Below, in pieces: positions 9,211 through 21,738 of a stretch of 64,000 nt of DNA. Every line of letters starts with the position of its first letter. Position 1 is the stretch's first letter. Where the stretch lies: positions 1-64,000 of the forward strand of contig JANYKT010000140.1 in NCBI GenBank assembly GCA_025358085.1, in the 5' to 3' direction. The notes under the pieces are model-generated. The model did not search any database. It was given only the letters and a program-made list of their open reading frames with translations, and was not told the DNA's origin. This stretch comes from Deltaproteobacteria bacterium (GTDB lineage Bacteria; Myxococcota; Myxococcia; Myxococcales; 40CM-4-68-19). Made by a program: the position numbers and the translations under genes.

Positions 9211-10216
9211 TCATTGCCTGCTCGATCTCCGATGCGATGCGCGCGCGCACGCTGCTTTCCTCGCCTGCGATGCTGCAGCCGGCTGCGTTGCGGTGCCCGC
9301 CGCCGCCGAACTTCTGCGCGATGGCCGCGACATCGACTCGCCCGCGCGAGCGGAACGAGATGCGCCACGGCGCGCCCTGCTGCTCTGGCTCGCGGAAGGA
9401 CGCCGCCACCTCGACGCCGTCCACCGAGCGCGCGTAGTTGATGAACCCGTCGGTGAGGTCGGCGCCGGTGCCGGTGCGGGCGATCATTTCATTCTTGATG
9501 GTGATGGTCGCGAGCTTGCCCTGCACCGCGAGCGTGCCCAGCACTTCCGCGAGCAGCATCATCCGCGCGAGCGGCTGCTGCTCGTACACGCGCACGGTCA
9601 TTTCCCATGGATCGACGCCGGCCTCGATCAGCGCCGCGGCGATACGCAGGCACTCGGGGTCGGTGGACGAGTAGCGGAAGCAGCCGGTGTCCGCGAGGAT
9701 CGAGGCGTAGATGCACTCGGCAGCGTCGACCGAGAGCGGGTGACCGAGCCCCGCGATGATCTTGAACACGAGCACGCCCACCGCCGCGGCCGCCGGATCG
9801 ACGTAGTTGATGTCGCCGAAGGGCTGGGTGGTGATGTGGTGGTCGAGGTTGATCAGCACGCCGCAGAGGGGCGCCCGCGGCAGGTCCGGCCCGAGCCGGT
9901 CGGCGCTGCCCGAGTCGGTCGCGATGGTGACGTCGAAGGCCGCGCCCGGAGGGAGCGAGGTGACGACCTGATCGGCACCGCGAAGAAAGCGAAAGTTGTA
10001 GGGCAGCTCGTCGGGGTTGTAGACGGTCACCTCGCGGCCCAGCTCGCGCAGGGCGCAGGCGAGCGCGAGTGCGCTGCCGAGCCCGTCGCCGTCCGGTCCG
10101 CGGTGCATGGTGACGAGCACGCGGCGCGCCGGCCGCAACGCATCGACCACCAGCGGCAGGTTTTCCGCCGGTCGCCAGTCGCGCGCGTGGGCGACGCCGC
10201 GATTGATGGCTTTCAC
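9203..10216 (-). CDS. nrnA: DHH/DHHA1 phosphoesterase, NrnA-like
   Basis: VTMHRGPDGDGLGSALALA, INLDHHITTQPFGDINYVDPAAAAVG, FGGGGHRNAAGC. Confidence 0.92.
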   Translation of the reverse strand: MKAINRGVAHARDWRPAENLPLVVDALRPARRVLVTMHRGPDGDGLGSALALACALRELGREVTVYNPDELPYNFRFLRGADQVVTSLPPGAAFDVTIATDSGSADRLGPDLPRAPLCGVLINLDHHITTQPFGDINYVDPAAAAVGVLVFKIIAGLGHPLSVDAAECIYASILADTGCFRYSSTDPECLRIAAALIEAGVDPWEMTVRVYEQQPLARMMLLAEVLGTLAVQGKLATITIKNEMIARTGTGADLTDGFINYARSVDGVEVAASFREPEQQGAPWRISFRSRGRVDVAAIAQKFGGGGHRNAAGCSIAGEESSVRARIASEIEQAMNV

Positions 10217-10650
10217 TCCTGCGTCTCGGAAGCGGCGTCGCCGCCATCGGCCTGGCCAGCGCCGGTCTGCGCGTTTCCGGGGCTGTCGGCCAGGATCCGC
10301 TGGTCGTGCTCTTTCGCCTCCCGCAGCAGCTGGTCGATGCGGTCGCCGCGGTCGATGGCCTCGTCGTAGGTGAAGCGCAGATCCGGCGTCAGCCGCAGCC
10401 CCAGCCCCTTGCCGATTTCGCGCCGCAGAAATCCCTTGGCGGCCTCGAGGCCCTTCTGCGTGTCCTTGCGAATCTTCTCGTCGCCGTGGACCGCGTAGTA
10501 GATGCGCGCCTCGCGCAGGTCGGGCGACATCTTGACGCCGGTGACGGTGACGAGGCCGATGCGCGGGTCCCCCATGCCGTGCGCCAAGACCTCGCCGAGG
10601 AGCTGCTGCAGGAGCTGCCCGACGCGGTCGGGGCGATTGTGCGTGCTCAC
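10213..10650 (-). CDS. rbfA: Ribosome-binding factor A
   Basis: RVGQLLQQLLGEVLAHGMGDPRIGLVTVTGVKMSPDLREARIYYAV; position in nusA-infB operon. Confidence 0.95.
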   Translation of the reverse strand: MSTHNRPDRVGQLLQQLLGEVLAHGMGDPRIGLVTVTGVKMSPDLREARIYYAVHGDEKIRKDTQKGLEAAKGFLRREIGKGLGLRLTPDLRFTYDEAIDRGDRIDQLLREAKEHDQRILADSPGNAQTGAGQADGGDAASETQE

Positions 10651-11117
10651 GGAAGATCCTCCTCGGTCAAATATCCTTCGCCGTCCTCGGAGAACTCCGA
10701 AGCCAGTTCGTGCCGTGCCGTCTCCCCCGGAGCCCGCGGAGGTTCTGGAGGCTCCATCGCCTCCATAGAATCCAAAGCCTGGGGATCGAAGTCGAGCATG
10801 GGCTTGTCCCGCCAGTCGCTCGACATCTGCGAGTAGGTCTCGATCTCCATCTCGCGATTCACCAGCTCCGCGGCGCCCAAAGACTCGAGGTCGCGAACGA
10901 CCTTGTCGAGCACCTCGTTGACGAAGCTGTGGTCATTGGCGACCGCGGTGATGCCGATGACCGCACGCTGCCAGACGTCGTTGTCGCCCACTTCGGCGAT
11001 GCTGACGTTGTAGCGCGCGCGGATGCGGTCGATCATCTTCCGCAGCGCCTGCCGCTTGTCCTTCAGCGACCGCGCGCCGCCGATCACGAAGGTGAGCCTG
11101 AGAACTCCAACGACCAT
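10647..11117 (-). CDS. DUF503 (YlxP-like) protein
   Basis: VVGVLRLTFVIGGARSLKDKRQALRKMIDRIRARYNVSIAEVGDNDVWQRAVIGI; between infB and rbfA. Confidence 0.92.
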   Translation of the reverse strand: MVVGVLRLTFVIGGARSLKDKRQALRKMIDRIRARYNVSIAEVGDNDVWQRAVIGITAVANDHSFVNEVLDKVVRDLESLGAAELVNREMEIETYSQMSSDWRDKPMLDFDPQALDSMEAMEPPEPPRAPGETARHELASEFSEDGEGYLTEEDLP

Positions 11118-11132
11118 GCGGCAACTCCCCGC

Positions 11133-14100
11133 TTACGTCAGCGAAGGCCGGATTGTCTCGAGCTCATAAGCCTCGATGATGTCGCCTTCCTTGAACTCGT
11201 TGAAGTTCTCGATCCCGATGCCGCACTCGAAGCCCTTGTCGACTTCCTTGACGTCGTCCTTGAAGCGGCGGAGCGAGGCGACCTTGCCGGTGAAGATGGA
11301 CTTCGAATCGCGCAGCACCCGCAGGAACGCGGTCCGCGTGACCTTGCCGTCCAGCACCGACGAGCCGGCGATGGTGCCGAGCTTGGGGACGTTGAAGAGC
11401 GCCTGCACCTTGGCGCGGCCGAGGACCTTCTCCTTGATGATGGACTCGAGCTTGTCCTCCATCGCGAGCTTCACGTCATCGAGCGCGTTGTAGATGATGG
11501 TGTACTGCTTCAACGTGACCTCGGCGGACTGGGCTGCCTCGCCCGCCTTGGACTCGATCTTGGTGTTGAAGCCGACGATCATGGCTTTCGACGCGGCGCC
11601 GAGCATGACGTCGCTCTCGGTGATGTTGCCCACGCCCGAGTGGATCACGTCCACCGAGACCTTGGGCGTCGAGAGCTTGATCAGCGCTGCCTTGAGGGCT
11701 TCGACCGAGCCGCCGACGTCGGCCTTGACGATGAGCTTGAGCACCTTGGCCTGGTCCTTCTTGGTCCGGGCCATCAGGTCTTCGAGAGACATCTTGGTGT
11801 TCTTCGACATCTCCTTCTCACGCTGCTTGAAGCGGCGATGCTCGGCCACCGTGGCAGCCGATGCCTCGTCCTCGACGATGTTGAAGTCGTCGCCCGCGGA
11901 GGGCGCGCCGTCGAGACCGAGCACTTCCACCGGGAAGCCCGGCGGCACGTCATCGACGTTCTCGCCGTGCTCGTTCATCATGGCCCGCACGCGGCCAGAG
12001 TGGATGCCGGTGACGATGGCGTCGCCGACCCGCAGCGTTCCGTCCTGCACCAGCACGGTCGCGACCGGGCCGCGGCCCTTCTCCAGCTTGGCCTCGATGA
12101 CCACGCCGGAAGCAGGCTTGTTCGGGTTCGCGGTGAGCTCCAGGACCTCTGCCTGCAGCAGGATGGCCTCGAGCAGCTTCTCGAGCCCCTCACCGGTGCG
12201 GGCCGAGACCGGGATCATCATGATGTCGCCGCCCCAGTCCTCGGCGATCAGGCCGTGGTCCGAGAGCTGCTGCTTGATGCGGTCGGGCTGCGCGCCCGGC
12301 TTGTCCATCTTGTTGATGGCGACCACCACCGTGACCTTGGCGGCCTTGGCGTGGTTGATGGATTCCACCGTCTGCGGCATGACGCCGTCGTCGGCGGCGA
12401 CCACCAGCACCGCGATGTCGGTGGCGTTGGCGCCGCGGGCGCGCATGGCGGTGAAGGCTTCGTGGCCCGGCGTATCGAGGAAGGTGATCGACGCTTCGCC
12501 GCCGTCCGAGCCGACGATGTCCACCGAGTAGGCGCCGATGTGCTGCGTGATGCCGCCGGCCTCGCCCTCGGCCACGTTGGCCTTGCGGAGCGCGTCGAGG
12601 AGCGAAGTCTTGCCGTGGTCGACGTGGCCCATGATGGTGACGACGGGCGGGCGCGAGACCATATCTTCGGCCTTGTCCTCGGTCTCTTCGATGTACTCGT
12701 CGATCTCGAAGCCGACCTTCTCGACCTTCCAGGCGTAGTCGACCGCGAGCAGCGACGCGGTGTCGAAGTCGATGGCCTGGTTCACGGTCACCATCTTGCC
12801 GGCGGTCATCAGCTTGCGGATCAGCTCGGACGACTTCACGCCCATGGCCTGCGAGAGCTCGGAGACGGTGATGGTGTCCTCGATGCGGACCACCTTCTTG
12901 TGCTCCGACATCACCGTGATCTCAGTGCCCTTGCCCTTCTTGGCCGAGCGCTTCTTGTGGCCGCGCACCGGAACGTAGGCGGCGCGCTGGCGGGCGAGAT
13001 CGACCAGGTCCTGCTTCGAGAGGGACTCGACCTTCTCGACGCGCGGACCCTTCTTGCCCTTCTGCTTGTCCTTGGAGACGTCGATGAACTCGCGGCCGCG
13101 GCCGGGGCCGCCCGAGACCACCGCGAGCTCGCGAACCTCGCCGATGGGGCGGGGCCGGAAGCTGCCACCTGGAGGCGGACGCGGCGCGGGCCGGGCGATG
13201 GGGATGAGCGGGCGCGAGAGCACCACGGCGCGCGTGGCCGTGGGGCGGGCGCCGACATTCTCGGAGACCTGGATGGACTGCGTGCCGCCCGGACCTGCCA
13301 CGATGGGACCGGTGGGGAGCGGAGGCGGGACGCGCGTGGGGTGCCGCGGCGGCGGCGGCGCTGCTTTCGCGGCCACCTTGGCGACGCCTGCGGGGACGTT
13401 GGAGTGGGGCTGTTGCTGGACGTTCATTCTCGACGGCTCGACGGTGCGGGGAGACGAAAGCGGAGCGGGACTTGACGGCCTCGGCGCCGGCTGAGCCGCA
13501 GGATCCGGCCGACCGGGCTGCGCCGAGGGGGCTGCCGCACTGGTGGCGGGCGGCTGCGCGGCTTTTGCGGGTGCGGCGGCCTGCTGCGCGGCGGCAACGG
13601 CGGACGCCGTGGGCTGGGCTGCGGCTGGAATCGCGGCGGGCGCGACTTCGGCCGGCTTCGTCGCCTCGACGGGCCTTTGGGCCGGCGCGGGTTCTTGGGC
13701 CTTTGCTTCCGGCGCGAGCTTCGCTTTGGCCTCGGCTGCTGTCTGCTGGGCCGCCACGGCCTGGGCCACCGGCGTCGCCGCCTCTGGGACGTGGACCGCG
13801 GCGACGGGCTGCACTTGCTTGACGGGCTCGGCTACGGCCGCGGTGACCGGAGTTGAATGAAGAGTCGCAGCGGGAGCAGGCGCGACAGCGGCCGCCGGCG
13901 CAGCTGCCGCGACGCCGGCTGCGGCAACGGCTGCTGCTGCATGCGGCTCGGCGTGGTCACCGATGGGCTGGCCATCAGGGCCGAGCGTGTCGGCCTTCTT
14001 GCGGCGCAGAACGACGCCGCTGGCGCTCGGCTTGGCAACAACCGCCTTGGGCGCGCGCTCGCCGAGCACCTTCTCGGTGACGGCCTGTGCCTGGTCATCC

Positions 14101-14216
14101 TCGAGCGAGGAGGAGTGACTCTTGATGTCGTACTCGTGGGCCTTGAGCCAATCGACCATCTCCTTGTTGGAGAGGCCGAGGTCCTTCGCAAGCTCGTAGA
14201 CGCGCTTCTTCGCCAT
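11133..14216 (-). CDS. infB: Translation initiation factor IF-2
   Basis: [38 protein letters not shown]; GTPase [41 protein letters not shown]; Ala/Pro-rich linker. Confidence 0.98.
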   Translation of the reverse strand: MAKKRVYELAKDLGLSNKEMVDWLKAHEYDIKSHSSSLEDDQAQAVTEKVLGERAPKAVVAKPSASGVVLRRKKADTLGPDGQPIGDHAEPHAAAAVAAAGVAAAAPAAAVAPAPAATLHSTPVTAAVAEPVKQVQPVAAVHVPEAATPVAQAVAAQQTAAEAKAKLAPEAKAQEPAPAQRPVEATKPAEVAPAAIPAAAQPTASAVAAAQQAAAPAKAAQPPATSAAAPSAQPGRPDPAAQPAPRPSSPAPLSSPRTVEPSRMNVQQQPHSNVPAGVAKVAAKAAPPPPRHPTRVPPPLPTGPIVAGPGGTQSIQVSENVGARPTATRAVVLSRPLIPIARPAPRPPPGGSFRPRPIGEVRELAVVSGGPGRGREFIDVSKDKQKGKKGPRVEKVESLSKQDLVDLARQRAAYVPVRGHKKRSAKKGKGTEITVMSEHKKVVRIEDTITVSELSQAMGVKSSELIRKLMTAGKMVTVNQAIDFDTASLLAVDYAWKVEKVGFEIDEYIEETEDKAEDMVSRPPVVTIMGHVDHGKTSLLDALRKANVAEGEAGGITQHIGAYSVDIVGSDGGEASITFLDTPGHEAFTAMRARGANATDIAVLVVAADDGVMPQTVESINHAKAAKVTVVVAINKMDKPGAQPDRIKQQLSDHGLIAEDWGGDIMMIPVSARTGEGLEKLLEAILLQAEVLELTANPNKPASGVVIEAKLEKGRGPVATVLVQDGTLRVGDAIVTGIHSGRVRAMMNEHGENVDDVPPGFPVEVLGLDGAPSAGDDFNIVEDEASAATVAEHRRFKQREKEMSKNTKMSLEDLMARTKKDQAKVLKLIVKADVGGSVEALKAALIKLSTPKVSVDVIHSGVGNITESDVMLGAASKAMIVGFNTKIESKAGEAAQSAEVTLKQYTIIYNALDDVKLAMEDKLESIIKEKVLGRAKVQALFNVPKLGTIAGSSVLDGKVTRTAFLRVLRDSKSIFTGKVASLRRFKDDVKEVDKGFECGIGIENFNEFKEGDIIEAYELETIRPSLT

Positions 14217-14284
14217 TCAGTACTACTTCCCTTCTAGAGCCCCTGAAAACGGGACCGCCTTTTAGCTCTCGGCCTCCGTCGCAG

Positions 14285-14568
14285 TCAAGCGAGCGGGGCC
14301 GCCATCCATTCAAGCAACCTGACGAGGGCTGGCTCTTTCGCCTTACCCTTGAGCGCCCTCGCGATTTGCCCTGACTTCAGGGCGAGCTTCGCGCACGCTT
14401 CGGTCCGGCACAGGTAGCAGCCGCGCCCTTGCAGCGCGCGGCCTGGACCCTGTGCGGTGATCCGCAGCAGCTCCGTCTGGGGCTTCTGCTGCCTGCACCC
14501 CACGCAGCGCCGCCGGGGAAACCGCGGGCCGCGGGCAGCTGCCCGTCCGGCCCGACGTCCCCGAGCCA

Positions 14569-14569
<1 letters not shown>
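14285..14569 (-). CDS. YlxR-family (DUF448) protein
   Basis: RRCVGCRQQKPQTELLRI...GRGCYLCRTEACAKLALKSGQIARALKG; GTG start at 14569 overlaps the nusA stop by 1 nt. Confidence 0.88.
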
Positions 14570-16287
<1,718 letters not shown>

Positions 16288-16351
16288 TGCGGTGCTCTCT
16301 TTCTATTGTGGTGTTGCTGTCTGTTGGTGCGCCGCCTGCTGGTGCCGCCCG

Positions 16352-16828
16352 CTAGTCGAACACGGGCTCGATGTTCGCCTTGCTGATCTGCAGGTGCGGG
16401 ACCTGGAAGAGCTTGCCGTCCACGTCCACTGTCACCTTGCCGCCTTCAAACCCTTTCAAGGTCCCGACGAAGGTCTTGCGATTCTCGCACTCGGCGATGG
16501 GTCCGTACGTCTTCAACCGGATCTTCTGGCCGGCATATTTCTGGAAATGCTCGGGCGTTCGCAGCGGCCGGTCCAGCCCCGGGCTCGAGACTTCCAAATC
16601 ATAAGCGCCGGCGAGCGGGTCCTCCACATCAAGCGCTGCGCTGACCGACTTGGAGATGTTGCTGCAGTCTTCGAGCGAGACGCCGCCGGCCTTGTCGATG
16701 AAGAGTCGCAGCGTGGTGCGGCCCCCTGCTCCGCCCAGCTCGACCTCGACCAGCTCGAGCCCCTCGGCCGCGGCCACGGGACCCGCAACCGCGCGGATCT
16801 TTTCGAGGATGTCTTCCTTGCGTCCCAC
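16352..16828 (-). CDS. rimP: Ribosome maturation factor RimP
   Basis: GLELVEVELGGAGGRTTLRLFIDKAGGVSLEDCSNISKSVSAALDVEDPLAGAYDLEVSSPGLDRPL. Confidence 0.96.
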   Translation of the reverse strand: MGRKEDILEKIRAVAGPVAAAEGLELVEVELGGAGGRTTLRLFIDKAGGVSLEDCSNISKSVSAALDVEDPLAGAYDLEVSSPGLDRPLRTPEHFQKYAGQKIRLKTYGPIAECENRKTFVGTLKGFEGGKVTVDVDGKLFQVPHLQISKANIEPVFD

Positions 16829-17004
16829 GGCTCATGCCTCTGCGTCGTCGCCAAAACCCTGCTGCGGGCTGATAAAATGAAAGAGAGCGGGCCGGACCGC
16901 GCCCACTCTCGCTTGCCGCCTTGTGAGCGACCTTCGAAAATGTGCGGCTGCCTCTACCAGAGCAGCCACCCTCCCGTCAACCGCTCCCGCCTCAAGCGAA
17001 AAAC

Positions 17005-17107
17005 TGGGGACACCTTACTCATTTCCGTGGGGCAGCAGTATGGGCACTGCCCTACGTAACCCCGACGAACGGCTGGATTGGCACGGTGAGTTGCGTATGG
17101 TGTCCCA
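17005..17107. repeat. Short element with terminal inverted repeats TGGGGACACC / GGTGTCCCA
   Basis: TGGGGACACC at 17005-17014 and GGTGTCCCA at 17099-17107; internal GGGCAG...CTGCCC hairpin; right end repeated at 29876-29904. Confidence 0.6.
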
Positions 17108-17989
17108 ATGATTGCCGCGGCCATTCAGATGAGTTCGGGTCCGGACCGCGCAGTCAATGAGGAGCGGGCGCTGGCGCTGGTCGAGCTGGCCGCGCAACGG
17201 GGCGCACAGCTGGTCGGCCTGCCGGAGATGTGGGAACACATCGGGCCGGCCGCGCAGAAGACCTTCGCAGGCGAGCTGGAGGGCCGGCAATTGGCGCCGC
17301 TCCGAGAGCTGTGCGCACGGCTGGGAATCTGGTGCGTTGCCGGGTCCATCGCCGAGCGCGTCGAGCCCGAGCGCGTCGAGCCCGAGCGCGCCAAGGCCGG
17401 GGGAGGCCGGCCGCTCATCTACAACACCAGCGCGCTGATCGCGCCGTCGGGAGCGCTGGCTGCCGCCTACCGCAAGCTGCACCTGTTCGATGTCGACATC
17501 CCCGATGGGGCGCGCTACCGCGAGTCCGAAGCGGTCGCGCCCGGAGACGCGCTGCCGAAGGTGGTCGAGCTCGCTGGCTTCGGGCTGCGGCTCGGGCTCA
17601 CGGTCTGCTACGATCTGCGCTTTCCGGAGCTGTACCGCCGGCTGGCCGAACAGGACGCGGACGTGATCGCGGTGCCGGCCGCCTTCACCGCGTACACCGG
17701 CCGCGCGCACTGGGAGGTGTTGCTGCGCGCGCGCGCCATCGAAAACCAGGCCTTCGTGCTGGCGCCGGCGCAGGCCGGACGCATCGGACCGCCGCAGGAA
17801 AGGCGGCTCGCGTGGGGGCACGCCTGCGCCATCGATCCGTGGGGCGAGCTGCTGGCCGACGCAGGCGGCGAGGGCGAAGGCATCGCGCTCGCGCAGTTCG
17901 ACCCTGTGCGCCTTTTGCAGGTGCGGCGAGATCTTCCCGCGCTCCGGCACCGCAGGCGGTTGGTTGATCTGATTTCTGACCTGATCTGA
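17108..17989 (+). CDS. Carbon-nitrogen hydrolase (nitrilase superfamily)
   Basis: Glu (LVGLPEMWEHIG), Lys (YRKLHLFDVDIPDG), Cys (GLTVCYDLRFPELYR) triad context. Confidence 0.93.
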   Translation: MIAAAIQMSSGPDRAVNEERALALVELAAQRGAQLVGLPEMWEHIGPAAQKTFAGELEGRQLAPLRELCARLGIWCVAGSIAERVEPERVEPERAKAGGGRPLIYNTSALIAPSGALAAAYRKLHLFDVDIPDGARYRESEAVAPGDALPKVVELAGFGLRLGLTVCYDLRFPELYRRLAEQDADVIAVPAAFTAYTGRAHWEVLLRARAIENQAFVLAPAQAGRIGPPQERRLAWGHACAIDPWGELLADAGGEGEGIALAQFDPVRLLQVRRDLPALRHRRRLVDLISDLI

Positions 17990-18080
17990 TACCTGTAGTG
18001 GCTACCCTGCTCGGGTTCGTTGACGCCTGCGATCCGCGAAAGTATGGTCGCTCCGCGATACCGCATTTCGAGGGGGCTCC

Positions 18081-19508
18081 ATGCACGTTCGACAGCTGCT
18101 CGCCGCTGCTATCGCGGCCCTCTTTTTCGCCCCGTCCGCGCCCGCGCGTGCACAGACAGACAGCGGCGTCGCGGCGCCCTCGACCACGACCGCGCCGGCG
18201 GCGAAGAAGAAAAAGAAGGTCAAGAAAAAGAAGGGCAAGAAGTCTTCTACCGAGACCGTCGCGCCGGTGACGCCCGCGCCGCCGGTGAAACAGCCCGAGA
18301 TTGACGAGGCGCCGCGCAAGTCGATGGAGAGCGCCGCGCCCGTGCCTGCCCCCGCTGCGCCCGTGCCGGTACCCGCCGCGCCGGAAGCCCAGACGGGTCC
18401 CGAGGACGTGGAGCCACCGTCCATTGCGCATACGCCGGTGACCCGGGCGCTCAAGGGGAAGCCGGTCACCATCAGCGCGCACATCACCGACCCGAGCGGC
18501 GTCTTCCAGCCGATGGTTTACCTGCGCAAGAAGGGCCTCGGCACCGGCGACTTCATCCCCATCAAGATGGTGGCCTCGCGGGTCACGCAGGGCGACTACA
18601 CCGTCGAGCTCCCGGTCGGGCTGGTGAGCGCCGACCTCGAATATTACCTCGAGGCCTATGACAATGCCGGGAACGGCCCGGCGCGCACGGGCTCTCCTGA
18701 GAATCCGCTGCAGCTCAAAGTGCAGGAGGAGCAGAAAAAAATCATCGTCGCGCCCCGGCCCTCCGAGCCGCCGCCGCCCACGATCGTGCAGGTGCAGCCC
18801 AAGGGCGCGCCGCCTGCCATCTCGCACACCGCGGTCACGCAGGCCACCAAGGGCCAGCCGGTGGAGCTGAACGCCAAGCTGCTCGGCGACACCGGCGTGC
18901 AGGGCGCGACCGTGCTCTTCCGGCACGTCGGCGAGCACGACTATCGCGCGTTGCCCATGGGGGACATCGGGAGCGACAACTTCACCGCGACGGTGCCCGC
19001 GCAGCAGGCCACCTCCGACCTCGAATATTACATCGAGGCCTTCGACAAATTCGGCAACGGCCCCGGCCGCTCGGGCGCGCCCAATGCGCCTTATCGCATC
19101 CAAGTCCTGGAGCCGGCACCGACGCGTCCGAGCGTGGTCGTGGGCAGGACCAGCAGTGGCGCCGGCAATCAGCCGCGCCTGGTCAAGGCGCCCTTCAAGG
19201 CCAATCCGGGCCGCGCGGTCGGCTGGCTGGCGATGGCGGGCTTCGTCGGCAGCAGCATCTTCGCTGGCGGCGAGGCGCTGGGCGCTTACAAAGCCAACGA
19301 CTCGTACACTCATACGTTTACCTATGAGGGCCGCGATAATCGCGAGTTGCTGGCGAAAGCCAACGCTTATTCCACTCGTGCGAAGACTCTCGGCATCATC
19401 GCCGGCGCAGCGCTGGTGACTTCCATCGTGCTCCTGATCGTCTTCCCCGAGCACCCGGACACGGTCCTGGTCGGTGGCAGCGGCGGCGATCTCACGGTTC
19501 ATTTCTAG
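18081..19508 (+). CDS. Secreted/membrane protein with two tandem homologous beta-rich domains, hypothetical
   Basis: Signal peptide, Lys-rich linker AAKKKKKVKKKKGKK, two repeats (PSIAHTPVTRALKGKPV...LEYYLEAYDNAGNGPARTGSPENPLQL; PAISHTAVTQATKGQPV...LEYYIEAFDKFGNGPGRSGAPNAPYRI), hydrophobic C-terminus. Confidence 0.75.
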   Translation: MHVRQLLAAAIAALFFAPSAPARAQTDSGVAAPSTTTAPAAKKKKKVKKKKGKKSSTETVAPVTPAPPVKQPEIDEAPRKSMESAAPVPAPAAPVPVPAAPEAQTGPEDVEPPSIAHTPVTRALKGKPVTISAHITDPSGVFQPMVYLRKKGLGTGDFIPIKMVASRVTQGDYTVELPVGLVSADLEYYLEAYDNAGNGPARTGSPENPLQLKVQEEQKKIIVAPRPSEPPPPTIVQVQPKGAPPAISHTAVTQATKGQPVELNAKLLGDTGVQGATVLFRHVGEHDYRALPMGDIGSDNFTATVPAQQATSDLEYYIEAFDKFGNGPGRSGAPNAPYRIQVLEPAPTRPSVVVGRTSSGAGNQPRLVKAPFKANPGRAVGWLAMAGFVGSSIFAGGEALGAYKANDSYTHTFTYEGRDNRELLAKANAYSTRAKTLGIIAGAALVTSIVLLIVFPEHPDTVLVGGSGGDLTVHF

Positions 19509-19517
19509 AGGCCTACG

Positions 19518-20156
19518 ATGCGCTCCCTCCCGCTGCTCGCCGTCGCCGCCCTCTGCGCTTGCTCGTACCAGGCGGAGAATCCGCAGATCTTCGTGCAGGT
19601 CGACGGAATCCCCCAGGGCGCAAATCGCCTCGAGGTGCAGCTGACCGACTCGGCTGCCCTCACGCGGCCCTACGCGCCTACGTTCGGGCAGGGCACCCTG
19701 ACCAGCCTGCAGCTCGCGCTGGACGCGCCGAAGAATCCCGGGACCTTCACCATCACCGCCGACGCTTTCGATCCCCAGCAGGTCAAGATCGCTTCCGGCT
19801 CGTCCGAGGGCGCTCTGCCTGGCGCGGGAACGCTGCAGATCACGCTCGCCGGGCTGCCCGGGGTCTACGGCGCCGCTTGCGACATGACCAGCAGCACGCC
19901 GTGCGCCGCGCCGAACCAGTGCGAGCAGTACGTCCCGAGCGATCCATTGAGCGGCATCTGCACCATCGAGCCCTGCAACGCCGACACCGATTGCCCCGTG
20001 ACCTCGCCCGCCGCGACCTGCGTCGTCTTCCCCGGCGGCACCAGCAAGGCTTGCCAATTCGACTGCACGAGCGGTGGCCAATCCTCCTGCCCCGGCAACC
20101 TCTTCTGCCATGCGGTTCCTGGCACCGGCGGCAAGTCGTTCTGCCAAGGTGATTGA
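19518..20156 (+). CDS. Putative lipoprotein with Cys-rich C-terminus, hypothetical
   Basis: MRSLPLLAVAALCACSYQ lipobox-like; repeated Cys motifs. Confidence 0.7.
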   Translation: MRSLPLLAVAALCACSYQAENPQIFVQVDGIPQGANRLEVQLTDSAALTRPYAPTFGQGTLTSLQLALDAPKNPGTFTITADAFDPQQVKIASGSSEGALPGAGTLQITLAGLPGVYGAACDMTSSTPCAAPNQCEQYVPSDPLSGICTIEPCNADTDCPVTSPAATCVVFPGGTSKACQFDCTSGGQSSCPGNLFCHAVPGTGGKSFCQGD

Positions 20157-20271
20157 GCTGCTGTTGGCTCCCCGTCAGCCGGCTGGACAGAGCGTGCGCC
20201 CCCTCGTTTGACAGCCGAGATCGCGAACAAGTACCGTTCCATGACGTCGCCCTTCATCGAGAGGTCGCATC

Positions 20272-20565
20272 ATGGAGATCACCGAGGTCCGGGTCTTCCC
20301 GGTTTCCGAGGAGCGGCTCAAGGCCTACGTGACCATCACGCTCGACAATTGCTTCGTGGTCCGCGACCTCAAGGTCATCAACGGCAACACCGGCCTCTTC
20401 GTCGCCATGCCGGCCAAGCGGCGCAAGGACGGCACCTTCAAGGACATCGCGCACCCGCTCAACAGCGACACGCGCGAGCGCATGGAACGGACCATTCTGG
20501 AAGAGTACGAGCGCGAGGTCGCCCGAGTCACACCGGCGGTCCCTGAAGCGGCGGCAGGCGGATAG
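20272..20565 (+). CDS. spoVG: Septation/RNA-binding protein SpoVG
   Basis: [72 protein letters not shown]. Confidence 0.97.
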   Translation: MEITEVRVFPVSEERLKAYVTITLDNCFVVRDLKVINGNTGLFVAMPAKRRKDGTFKDIAHPLNSDTRERMERTILEEYEREVARVTPAVPEAAAGG

Positions 20566-20612
20566 CGCGCTCCGGGTTGGATCGAGCGGCCGTCCTAAGG
20601 TAGAAGCCGCGC

Positions 20613-21569
20613 ATGAATGAGTCGCAGTCGGACCTGGTCGTCTTCGCCGGCAACTCCAATCCGCTGCTCGCCCGCGAGATCTGCGACTACCTCGCGATGC
20701 CGGTCGGCAAGTGCGAAGTGGGCAAGTTCTCGGACGGCGAGATCCAGATCGAAATAGGTGAGAACGTCCGCGGCCGCGACGTCTTCCTCATCCAGAGCAC
20801 GTCCACGCCGGTGAACGACCACCTGATGGAATTGCTCATCATGATCGACGCTGCCCGCCGCGCCAGCGCCTCCTCCATCACCGCGGTGGTCCCCTACTTC
20901 GGCTACGCCCGGCAAGACCGCAAGGTGGCCCCCCGGGTTCCCATCACCGCGCGTCTCGTTGCCGACCTGATCACGAGCGCAGGCGCCGACCGCTTCGTTT
21001 CGATGGATCTGCACGCCGGGCAGATCCAGGGCTTCTTCGACATGCCGTCGGACCATCTCTACGCCTCGCCCGTGCTGCTCGAGCACATGCGCAAGCGGTT
21101 CCCCGATGCCTCCGACATGGTGGTGGTCAGCCCCGACGCGGGCGGCGTCGAGCGCGCGCGCGCCTTCGCCAAGCGGCTGGGCTGCGCGCTCGCCATCATC
21201 GACAAACGTCGCGCCAAGGCGAACGTCGCCGAGATCATGAACCTGATCGGCGATGTCCGCGGCAAGACCGCGGTGATGCTCGACGACATGGTCGACACCG
21301 CCGGCACGCTCGCGCAGGGCGCACGGGCCATCATGGACAACGGCGCGAAGAAGGTGCTCGCAGTCGCGGTGCATCCCGTCCTCTCTGGGCCGGCCATCCA
21401 GCGGCTCAACGATTCCGTCATCGAGGAGCTGGTGGTCACCAACACCGTCGCGCTGCAACCCAACGCGCGCGAGTGCAAGAAGATCACCCAGCTCTCGGTC
21501 GGCCGCATCTTCGGCGAAGCCATCCGCCGCATCCACGACTCCGACTCTCTCTCCACCCTCTTCGTCTAA
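20613..21569 (+). CDS. prs: Ribose-phosphate pyrophosphokinase
   Basis: [65 protein letters not shown]. Confidence 0.98.
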   Translation: MNESQSDLVVFAGNSNPLLAREICDYLAMPVGKCEVGKFSDGEIQIEIGENVRGRDVFLIQSTSTPVNDHLMELLIMIDAARRASASSITAVVPYFGYARQDRKVAPRVPITARLVADLITSAGADRFVSMDLHAGQIQGFFDMPSDHLYASPVLLEHMRKRFPDASDMVVVSPDAGGVERARAFAKRLGCALAIIDKRRAKANVAEIMNLIGDVRGKTAVMLDDMVDTAGTLAQGARAIMDNGAKKVLAVAVHPVLSGPAIQRLNDSVIEELVVTNTVALQPNARECKKITQLSVGRIFGEAIRRIHDSDSLSTLFV

Positions 21570-21738
21570 GGGCCAGGTTGTCCGCCTCGCCGAGCCTTGC
21601 GTGCCTTGCACCCGCCGGGGAAGAGTGTTAGGTACGCCGCCTTTTCGGGCATCCCGCACTACCACCGGCGCTCACCACACCCAGGCTTGCGGCCGCCCGC
21701 CGCGGCGGTGGCGCTCAGGCTTTCAGGAGAACAAAGTC

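Noticed and set aside
10710-13475. 921-aa plus-strand ORF
   Set aside because: Antisense to rbfA/DUF503/infB; an open frame caused by high GC3, with low-complexity Leu/Asp/His/Arg translation and no domain motif.
17078-17096. Sigma54 promoter in TTGGCACGGTGAGTTGC (and 29876 copy)
   Set aside because: GG-to-GC spacing is 11 nt rather than the required 10 in both copies, so it is treated as a repeat motif and not a canonical -24/-12 promoter.
17685-20147. 820-aa minus-strand ORF
   Set aside because: Antisense to the nitrilase, repeat-domain and lipoprotein genes; composition typical of a high-GC shadow ORF.
21601-21738. N-terminal extension of bL25
   Set aside because: Conserved protein begins at MAQVQSTLAAQKREK with a proper RBS at 21724-21730.
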